Positions 55,520 to 64,000 of a stretch of 64,000 nt of DNA are shown in pieces. The stretch is from NCBI GenBank assembly GCA_900074885.1, contig FJUW01000050.1:1-64000 (forward strand). The letters run 5' to 3'. The position numbers were made by a program, and so were the translations under genes. This DNA comes from Rhynchosporium graminicola (taxonomy: Eukaryota; Ascomycota; Leotiomycetes; Helotiales; Ploettnerulaceae). The notes beneath the pieces were generated by a model that was not told the DNA's origin, made no database searches, and was given only the letters and a program-made list of their open reading frames with translations. Each line of letters opens with the position of its first letter. The stretch's first letter is position 1.

Positions 55520-58500
55520 CTACTTGATCTGACGTGCTGGTGGTGGTGGCGGTGGTGGTTCAGGATGACGAGGATCGTATTCTTCTTCGTAAAACGTAGG
55601 CTCCGCAGGACGAGGTACAGAAGTGCGAGTCTCATATACCGGCTGGCGGGTATAGACTTCATCTTCATAGGTCGCATAGACTGGTTCTATTTCTCGACGG
55701 ACAGGTCTTCGAATCATATAATCGCCAGCTGGGTCAGAAATACGGACGAACTCAAAGGATTCCGCATATTGAGGCTCACGAGGGCGAAGCTCGTTGGCAT
55801 ACACACGGTAGTATTCCTGGCGAGGGGCCCTCTCATAAGTTCGCTCCTCAGCACCTTGCTGTGGGGTGCGTGAGCGATAGATCGATTCTTGGCGTAGGGA
55901 ATGAGCTGGATGAGGACCAGGGCTCGACTCTCGATAAGGATTTGAGTGCGTGCCCATCTTAACGTATGTTGGCGACCTCGAACATGCGCGGTCATTCTCA
56001 AGGCGGACACTTTCGTATCGAGCGTATCTGCTCGGTGTACGACGTGTGCCTTGACTGTCTTGTCGCTCGTCGCGGTAGACAACATTGTTCAACTTGTATC
56101 GACGATCAACCAACTCAGGCGACCTATCACGTAGTAGCCCCTGCTCGGGTATGGAGCTGACGTATCGATCCTCATACGCATATGTTCGGGCAGATCTTGG
56201 GGCTGGGGTACGCTCGTGAATCATGTGCAGGTGTGGGAAAGAATCACTGACTTCATGATCGAGAAGTCGCCTAGTGCTTAGGAAAGGGCGACCATCTTCC
56301 TCATAATGTATATGTCTTTGAGTGCCGGATGGAATACGATACATTTTCGCGTCATCGTCATGGTAGTCTGCTTTTGGATACCGGACGGATGATTTCTCCG
56401 CTTTCGATGGAGTCTCACCTGGGCGAAACGTATCAAGGAAGTGCTGGGCTGCGTTGCTGGCTTCCTCGGCTTGCACAGGCAGAGCAGATGATGCTGGGCG
56501 TCCTCCATCGGCTCGTACCTCACCATCTTCAGAGCCACCATCGATAAGTCCTTGATTGGCTGGCTGGCGTTCTCTGGCTTGCTGAGCTTGCTTTGTAATT
56601 TGCGCAACAACCTCATAGACTCGACTTTGCTGAGCTGTAATTTCGTCGTTAGTCGGTGTGCGGTGTATAGGCTCGTTCTCATAAGTAAGAATGGAGGAAG
56701 GTTCGCGGCCATTCTCGTAATAGGACCTCGAATTAGCACTTCTATATTGTTCTACAGGAGCAAGCATTTCTGGATCATAAACCGTGGCAGGATCGCGTTG
56801 CGCTCGGTATTGAGCACCTGGATCGTCTTGGTAGACCATGCGTCTGCCTGAATCCAATGTCGGCTGTTGTCGAGCAACGACATGGGCAAGCTCTGCATTT
56901 GGTAATGCTCGAAAAGATGATGAGGGTCTTTGGGCAATGTGTGAATGTTCCAGTCGATCATTGTAAGATTCTCGACGAACTTCATTTTCATGACGCTCCT
57001 CATAGCCGTGATGTGGTCTTGCATCTCGAACAACATTTTGTAGATGGTAGGATTGTTCTCCCGGAGGCGATCTTGGTGCCAGTCTCAGATCTACGGGCAG
57101 ATCACCTGGATGCCTGGGATCGTATTCCCCGTCTTCGAAAGTAGCACTTCTAGGAGTTTTTCCACTATCGATAACAGCATAGTACTTATCATGGTTGTCC
57201 TGTGACGGTGGAAGCTCTGCGGAAACAGTTTGAGGCACATGCCGGTCAAGCTGTTGAGGTTCATTGCGAAAGCCGCTCGAGGTAGGCCTCGCAGCTGGAA
57301 TAATCTCGGGAATAGCTTCCGTGAGAATTCCCAGCCTGCGGTCATCCATACCGGGTGCGTTGATGACTGCAGCTAGCTTTGCTGCGTCGGGTAGATCGAT
57401 CATATCTCTGGTCCAATCGAGAGGGACACCGTAGTTCTTGGATACTCCCAGGTCATGAACCGCATGGAAATGATTAACGAGTTGAGGAAAAGAGAAATGC
57501 TTCCTTTGTGAGATCTGTAAAGATCCAGCCATACCCAGGGTACATGCTTTGCACAGTAGACCATTGACGTTCCGGACTGGGCGCATATCTTTATTGCTAG
57601 ACAAGCCATCGACCATCATTGATAGAGGTGGATCCTCCTGATAGGTATCTCGGAATCGCTTCAGCAAATGATAAATAATTGTGAACACCTTCACGCTTCC
57701 CGGGACTTCTTTCATACTGCCAATGGATATCCATATGTCACGGGCGTTTCGCGCAAGATCCCGAAGCTGCCCAATGTACCGTTCCGATTTCTGTGCAGGC
57801 TGAAGAACAGTGTTTGGAGAGTAAGACGGAGGTTGATTATACGATGGCCCGTACGGAGCTTGTGGGTTGTAAGAGGGCTGTAGGCCGGACATCTCCGAAG
57901 AGGGAGGAGGATATTGCTGTCCTTGGCTTGTGTACATATCCTGTGGTGGTTGATACTGCACACCATACCCATTTTGAGGATAATCCTGCGCAGCGTCACT
58001 GTACCCAATGGTACTGGGTGCTTGCGATGGCGCAGAGTATTGCTGAGGATGAATCCCCTGGGACAGGTCCTGGTATGGTGGTGGAGCATGAGGTCCATTT
58101 TGATGGCCCGAGTATTGATCACCAAAATGGGGTTGGCCAAAGAATGGAACCGGACTTTCCTGATATAAATGTGGTTCGGGTCCAGACATGGGCGTTGAGA
58201 CTGGAACAGGGTACCCACCATAGCCGTAATTCTGCTGTGTCGCAGGACCACTATTCGGGTAAGAGACAGTGGCACTGGATACAGTAGGATAGTATGGCGT
58301 GACAGTATTGTCCGGATCTGGTTTGAAAGGAGGAAATTCAGGCCATTCAGATTTCCAATGGACAACCACACTTCCAACGCTGAGGGCACTGGTGTGCTTG
58401 GCTGCGAAGTGTTGGATTACACCTTCAAAGCCGTAGTACTTGTTGGCATACTCGCAGGCATTGCAAAGAAAGAGTTCCTTACGATATTGCTCTGTGTGGA

Positions 58501-60681
58501 GCTTAATTCTGGTGTCAAATACCCACTTCATGTTCTCCAATGTGAGTCTTCGGGTGAAGGGTCCATGTGGTGGATCCATTTCCGGCTCTCTTCCAGTTGC
58601 ACGTATGGCAGCTTCATCCTTGGCAACCTCTGCACAGAATCTCTTCCGGACGTAGATCAAGACTTCTGCTGCGAAAAGAGGAGTAGTCTCGAAAGTTACC
58701 TTCTCACCTCCGTTCCAGCCATCGCGGACAATTTCGTCGGCATACCCACCAATTCTGGCTCGCAAGGGGGCTTGCGCATCATCCCATTCTCTTTCCCCGA
58801 GATCCTTGGAGTCTGAACTGATTTGCATGTCCTGGTAACGCCGGTCATCGACACGCTCGTGAGCCACTCGGATCTGAGCAAGGCGGTCATTCTCTCGTTG
58901 CTCGGCTTCCTCTCGCTGGCAAATTAGTCTTGGCTTCAATACTTCCCATGAACTATCGACCAAAGGTTGTATGATTTGGATTGCCGCTTGAAATGATGGC
59001 ATGTGTGCTAGGACTTCAGCCGTGATGGGCGGGTCAAGCAGTAAGCACCGTCTCTCAATTTCAGCTCTTCGTACTGCTTTCAATTCAGCAACCTCTTCTT
59101 TCGTTCTCTCATGCTTAGCTTGGGGCTGGGAACGAGGTGGATACTGAGCAAACCCATTCTGTGCTGGCGGATCGAAACGTGGTGGAGGGTATGTCGCTAC
59201 AGGTCGAATATTAGTATGATTATCTGAAGCTCTGTAAAGTCGCTCCAAAGCAAGGTTCTTGGACTCACCGAACTTATTCTGAGTCGGCACGTGTGGTAGA
59301 TGCAAATTTTGGCTGGTCGAGAAAAGAGGATTGTGACCTGGATGCGGAGGGAGATTGCTATTAGCTGGTCTTAGCATCGTGGAAGAGGGTACCGCGATAG
59401 CTGCAACGGAATGGTATGTAGGAATTTGAGCAAGTTTTCCTGATTCAAGCATTCTCTCGATTCCACCACTTGTCTGCCACCGTTCCCAACGGGCAGCGTC
59501 ATTTCTCCTTTCTTTCCCTCGCCTCTCGAGGCCTTTGAGCCACTCCTCGGCCGTAGCAGATCCCATTGCTTTGACGTCTTCGAACTCCTTCTTGATCCCA
59601 TTCACATGCGCGTTGAAAAAGTGTTTAGTAATTTGCAGCGATGGCGGTCGTTGACCGTTCTGAAGGGCAGCTGCGGAGATTACGTGGATTTCGTTGGTAA
59701 GGAAGATGAATGGTAGTGCTGCCATTAAAGGTGATGGGATGGCGGAGGAGAGAAGCAAGTCGATTTCCTAAAAACATCAGTTATGCTCGCACTTACATTG
59801 CTTTGAAATCGTACCTTGGTAGACTGCTGTATAAGACACGGTCCACAGGTCCGAATGCCGAATGACCAAATTGGAGATACGCCCTTCTCACCTGGGCCAG
59901 GATGCCACTGATCCACCAGTGAGTTGGAACGCCCAGGTTTCCTACAAAATTGGCACAAGGATCCACAAGCAAGTTTCCACATGCCTAATTCCGATGTCCC
60001 GTGGAGGGGAGTGGGTAAACCATGGGGATTTGTAGACTGTCTGGACAAACGCCAAATATTATCCGAAGACAATGGCCACAGCGCAGATACTGTCAACGGA
60101 GCCGAAGGTAGACGTGGAGCAGTGGGATCAAGATAACTATTAAAGGCTTTTTTGACTTGCATCAAGCAGCCTAGAGTTCTTGCAGGACAGAATGTAAAAA
60201 TGTGTTGCCAAATTTCTGCTGGTAACAATGACTTGTCCTTCTGCAGGTTCCATGCTTGATCTCGATACCTTGGCACTTTATCGTCGGGCCTGAGACGCTT
60301 ACGGACCACACTTATCAAATCGCTCCTGACTTGGTTATCGCCTGTCTCGGTGGACTCGGAGAACTTTCGCTTTTTGGATTGGTCCATAGGTTGATGTGTA
60401 ATTCCATCTTGGGAATTTGAGCATGGCACTGCTATAGGTCCTGGAACTCCATCATTGTTCTCGTCGTCTGTCTCAGCAGACATGGAAATATCGGAATCGG
60501 AATCGGAATCGGAATTATCCATAGTGCTGGCCATCTCTATTGGATCCTGATGTTCGCCCATCGTTAGCAGAGCCTGCGAAGGGGGGTCAGCAGAAGTCGA
60601 GTATGCCGATGACGAGGCCGACGGGCTCGAGCTGTCCTGGGATGCATCGCTGGGTGAAGGATCCATATCGGTGTTTTCCAT
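55520..60681 (-). CDS. Large F-box protein with zinc-binding motifs
   Basis: Exon 1 is 59815-60681 and exon 2 is 55520-59767; the 47-nt intron starts GTACGA, has AACTGA, and ends TTTTTAG. The product is 1704 aa. After an acidic Ser/Asp front, an F-box-like segment spans residues 151-185 (LLPAEIWQHIFTFCPARTL). Next comes a cysteine group C239-C243-C246 with C279-C282, likely one zinc site. Farther on are two finger-like units, CNACEYANKYYGFEGVIQHF ending in AKH (about 728) and CKACTLG...HFHAVH (about 1026). In between are long Pro/Gln/Tyr-rich repeats. The last 650 residues are Arg/Glu/Tyr-rich and disordered, ending in a proline run before RQIK. F-box proteins usually bring substrates to SCF ubiquitin ligases; whether this one binds Skp1 is inference. 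Confidence 0.75.
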
Positions 60682-61470
60682 AACTTGTGGCTAATAACTT
60701 CGCAATGATTGCGAAAATGACCAGCGGGAACTAAGAGCTGGGCTGATGAAAGAGAAAGCACAATGGACAGAAAACAAACAATGCAAGGCAATCGTATTAA
60801 AATACGCGATCAGAACACAATACCCAAATTGAGGCAGCGTGTGAGGACTGGACTCGTAGAACGGCTTCGAGCTTTTGCGGCAAGAGAGAATACTGCGTCA
60901 TATAATGTCCAAGGAAAGCGCCTTGTGCAGCGAGTGACAGACACCATGCGCGACCACATTGAAGTTGAGCAGAGGCAGTGAGAAGCTGCTGCGACGTGCC
61001 GGAGTGGAGTGGAGTGAAGGAGGATGGAGAGGAACAGGAAGAGGAAGACGACGAGGAAGAGGGTGAAATAGAGGAGCGCAGACGAAGACCATGAGATGCA
61101 GAAAAAAGAGAAAGAGAGATGAAGGCCTTCGAGAAGAGAATAAGAAAGAGAGAGAGAGGGCTTACCGACGGTCTGATTTAGTCCTTACGCGTGTATGGGA
61201 GAAGGGCAATAAAGGAAGAATAGACAGGGCGAAAGCATGCATACCGTATGGGTGGGTAGGTGTGGTGGAATGTGAGGCGATCGCGATGGTTGGTTGAAGA
61301 CGTTCCATTCGAAACAGGATCCAAGTCGCACGGCAGGACTTCGGGCCCCCCGGAATACTCGATCGGCACCACCAGATCCGGCTAGCTGGATGACATAAGC
61401 TCAGAGCCATCATGCTAGCCCGTTTCAAGACTGGCCTGAACGTCATCTTCGGCCGCCCGCCAGTCAGTCC

Positions 61471-61518
61471 AGTGCAAGTGCAGTGCCGTGCAGTGCAGTG
61501 CAGTGCAATGTGGTGCAG
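61471..61518. repeat. (GTGCA)n short tandem repeat
   Basis: Imperfect CAGTG/GTGCA pentamers repeated about nine times in the promoter region of the Abp1 gene. Confidence 0.7.
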
Positions 61519-61560
61519 CCGGGAGAAGCCAATTCTGGAAACACGAATCGATCACAGGTA

Positions 61561-61582
61561 CGCCTACCTACCTACCTACCTA
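61561..61582. repeat. (CCTA)n microsatellite
   Basis: Five CCTA units in the presumed leader of the Abp1 gene, the same motif as at 8297-8327. Confidence 0.85.
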
Positions 61583-61690
61583 CTTTATACCAAGACCACT
61601 ACTACAACACCAACATTGCAGGCTGCCCTTTAAATATCCTTTTTGTTTCGTTTCCTTGGACTCGTAGTTTGCTTCGTCTGACCATCCATC

Positions 61691-64000
61691 ATGGCGTCCC
61701 TCAATACATCTACCAACGGCCCCTCCATCAAATCCTCCTACCAAGGCGTCGTCAGTTCCTCAGCGCCTTCCGGACCCCAAGCAAGCTCTCCAACATATGG
61801 CCAGTGGGCAGTCTTCTCCGTCTCCGCGCCACTGGTAAACGCTTTCCAGCAAGACAGTGGGGGGAAGGAGAGCATTCTGAAGGTTCAGAGTACAGGAGGT
61901 AAGCAGATTGTCTGGCAGCTCCCAGGCTTCCGGCTTGGCTAACGTGGAGATAGAGGGGGAGCTCATTGACTTGATCGAGGATTTTTCCGAAGGCCGGGTG
62001 CAATTCGCATTCTTGAAAGTCAAGGATCCTAATACAACACTGCCAAAATATGTCTTGATAGGATGGGTTAGTACTGGCAACCGCTACGTTTCTGACCTGG
62101 GCTGATATTAAATAGTGTGGAGAGGGTGTCCCGGAGAGAACGAAGGGTTACTTTACAAGTCATCTAGCTGCAGTCTCCAAGATCCTCCACGTTGGTTCAT
62201 GTGATTCCCGGGGAGAGAAACGCATACTGACCAGCTTTAGGGTTACCACGTCCAAATCACAGCTCGATCCGATCGCGACCTCACTCCAGAAAGCATCGTC
62301 CAGAAAGTATCAGATGCTTCCGGGGCAAAGTACGGTGGTGGTGCGGCACCTGCTACTTCCTCAGGACCCCCTCCGCCTATGGCTTCCAAGCCAGTCTTCA
62401 ACCCTACACGATCCGCTGGGGGCTCGGGTTTTAACCCATTGACTGGTTCGAGATCGAGGCCTGGACAAAGTGATTCCAATGTGGACAGCGATGGATGGGG
62501 CGCAGATGCGCCTCCTGTGACCAGATCTCAACTCGAAAAGGTCCAGCCGGCCTATAAGCCAACAAAGGTCAGCATGGCGGAATTGACCCAGCAAAATCCA
62601 GATGCCTCACGAAGCGGTGGTGGGCGGGCTGACGACGAAGGAGATGTTGTAAGAGGGGGTTACCAACCAATTGGAAAAGTCGATATTGCTGCTATTCGCG
62701 CACAAGCACAAAAGAAAGGAGACGATCGACCAACGACAGTCAAGGGCGCATACGAGCCAGTCGGGAAGGTGGATATTGCAGCAATCAAGGCCCGGGCACA
62801 GAAGCCATCAGATGACGGATCTTCACAAATATCGCCTGCTTTCACGGGAGCTTCAGCTACGAGCAATACAAGCGACGAGCCAAAATCTCTCGCAGACAGA
62901 TCCTCCGCTTTCTCCCAGTCAGAACGTCTCACAACTATACCCAAGCCTAAGGTCGCCAATAGATTTGGCACGAGCGCATCTAACTTTACAGGAACCAAGG
63001 CTCCTCTACCTGGTGTTTTCGGTCTCCAATCAGCGCCCTCGAATGCGCCTGCGGCTCCTGTAGGCGCAGCAAGCAGAACTTTTGCTGACGAGGGCGGAAA
63101 GACTCCGGCTCAAATCTGGGCCGAAAAGAAGGCTCGGCAAAGAGGTCTCAGTGGCGCAGGAGATGCTCCTCCACCAAGCGCTGCTCCTATTACAAGTCAG
63201 GCAAGTGGAGGCGGGGAGTGGAAGAGTGGATATGCTGGGAAGAGTTGGGCTCCAGTCGCTATCAACCAGACCGGCCGCTCTGGCACTGGTAGTATTGGCC
63301 AGCAGAGAACTGGCGAAGATGAGCACGAGCAAGAAACTCCATCCTCACCAGCCGGTGGGATTAGTGCAATTCGGGACCGCTTCAAGGGCGGAGCTCCGAT
63401 GGGAGCACCAGTCATTCCTAGATCAGCTACAGGAGATCGAGACCAATCGCCACCACCACCACCCGTCAACAATTCGACTCGGCCAACTGGTGGCGTACCT
63501 ATGCCAGGTCTACCCACAAGACCACGACCTGACGAGGATGAGGAAGATCACGGTGTTCCAAACATCCCACCACCACCCCGCGTCCAACGCAGCCCAGATC
63601 CACCTACACCGGAACGTGAAGAATCTCCTGTCCGCCTCGCTATGCCAGTATCTCGAACGAAAGAAACCGAGCTGGAAGCTCCAGCCGAGCGCAACCCTCC
63701 TGCCACTATCCCTACCAGCATGGAACGTGGGATGAAGACCGACACGCAAGATGGCCGTGAACCAGCTGGTCATGATACAGCCCGAACAGCTGGAGTAGCT
63801 GTTGCAGCAGCCACGTTTGGCGCTGCCGCTGCAGTAGCTGTAAACCAGAACTCTGCCTCGAGCGGCAAGCGCGCACTTATCCAATACGATTACGAGAAGG
63901 CGGAAGACAACGAGTTGGAGCTCATTGAGGGCGAGTACGTCACTAACATCGAGATGGTAGACGAGGATTGGTGGATGGGCACGAACGGTAGGGGCGAGAG
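61691..64000 (+). CDS. abp1: Actin-binding protein Abp1 (drebrin-like), truncated at the window end
   Basis: Exons 61691-61898, 61954-62066, 62116-62190 and 62241 onward, open to the window edge. Introns of 49-55 nt begin GTAAGC, GTTAGT and GTTGGT; all junctions keep frame. Residues about 15-145 are an ADF-homology domain (YGQWAVFSV..., VQFAFLKVKDPN, KYVLIGWCGEGVPERTKGYF, HVQITARS). The linker has two copies of GKVDIAAIRA/KA about 35 residues apart, as in fungal Abp1, then proline-rich stretches that can bind SH3 domains. An SH3 domain begins at ALIQYDYEKAEDNELELIEG and reaches EDWWMG before the sequence stops. Abp1 links cortical actin patches to endocytosis and activates Arp2/3. A second SH3 domain may lie beyond the window. 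Confidence 0.93.

Larger units (their letters stand above)
60682..61690. other. Divergent promoter of F-box and Abp1 genes
   Basis: About 1 kb. It contains a GTGCA-type repeat (about 61471-61518) and CCTACC repeats (about 61561-61582), the latter about 110 bp before the Abp1 start and probably in its leader. Purine-rich A/G stretches occur at 61000-61170. No gene is supported. Confidence 0.55.

Overview
The window looks like nuclear DNA from a filamentous ascomycete (Pezizomycotina). The evidence is short GT-AG introns of about 45-120 nt with CTAAC/CTGAC branch sites, fungal families (Zn2Cys6 regulator, DUF1966 alpha-amylase, EDC4/Ge-1-type decapping scaffold, Abp1, PhoA-type acid phosphatase), and a transposon mutated in the style of repeat-induced point mutation (RIP). 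A Leotiomycete is a guess only; nothing here fixes genus or species.

Layout. Positions 1-8040 form an AT- and TA-rich block without long open frames. It contains one complete but dead Ty3/Gypsy LTR retrotransposon on the minus strand (449-7012; 235-bp LTRs, 5-bp target duplication ATTTC, polypurine tract, readable RT and integrase relics) and the tail of a second LTR (1-153). From 8.04 kb base composition becomes normal and genes begin: a five-exon hotdog thioesterase (8.5-10.05 kb), then a 2.3-kb stretch with minus-strand splice-like signals but no readable protein (10.05-12.35 kb).

Positions 12-23 kb hold a cluster of five small C2H2 zinc-finger genes (12.4, 14.8, 16.2, 20.5 and 22.4 kb) with a J-domain protein inside it. 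Two members (16.2 kb and the J-protein) are each interrupted by one in-frame TAG while the frame stays open on both sides. Next come a seven-exon secreted GH13 alpha-amylase (24-25.9 kb), an EDC4-like mRNA-decapping scaffold (28.2-33.0 kb), a tiny two-exon membrane protein divergent from it (33.8-34.3 kb), a larger C2H2 protein (35.5-37.6 kb), a secreted acid phosphatase (39.2-40.7 kb), an N-terminally membrane-anchored multicopper oxidase (42.1-44.2 kb), a salicylate-hydroxylase-type FAD monooxygenase (45.1-46.5 kb), a Zn2Cys6 transcription factor (49.6-52.7 kb), a 1704-residue F-box protein (55.5-60.7 kb), and the ADF-H/SH3 actin-binding protein Abp1, cut by the window end (61.7-64 kb).

How they fit together. 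EDC4, Abp1, the thioesterase and the F-box protein look like housekeeping or conserved genes. The amylase, acid phosphatase, multicopper oxidase and monooxygenase form an outward-facing set for nutrient release and aromatic oxidation, with one pathway-type regulator nearby. The C2H2 cluster next to the RIP-affected repeat block is the least conventional part. Exon boundaries were worked out by hand from splice motifs and reading-frame continuity; no transcript data were available.
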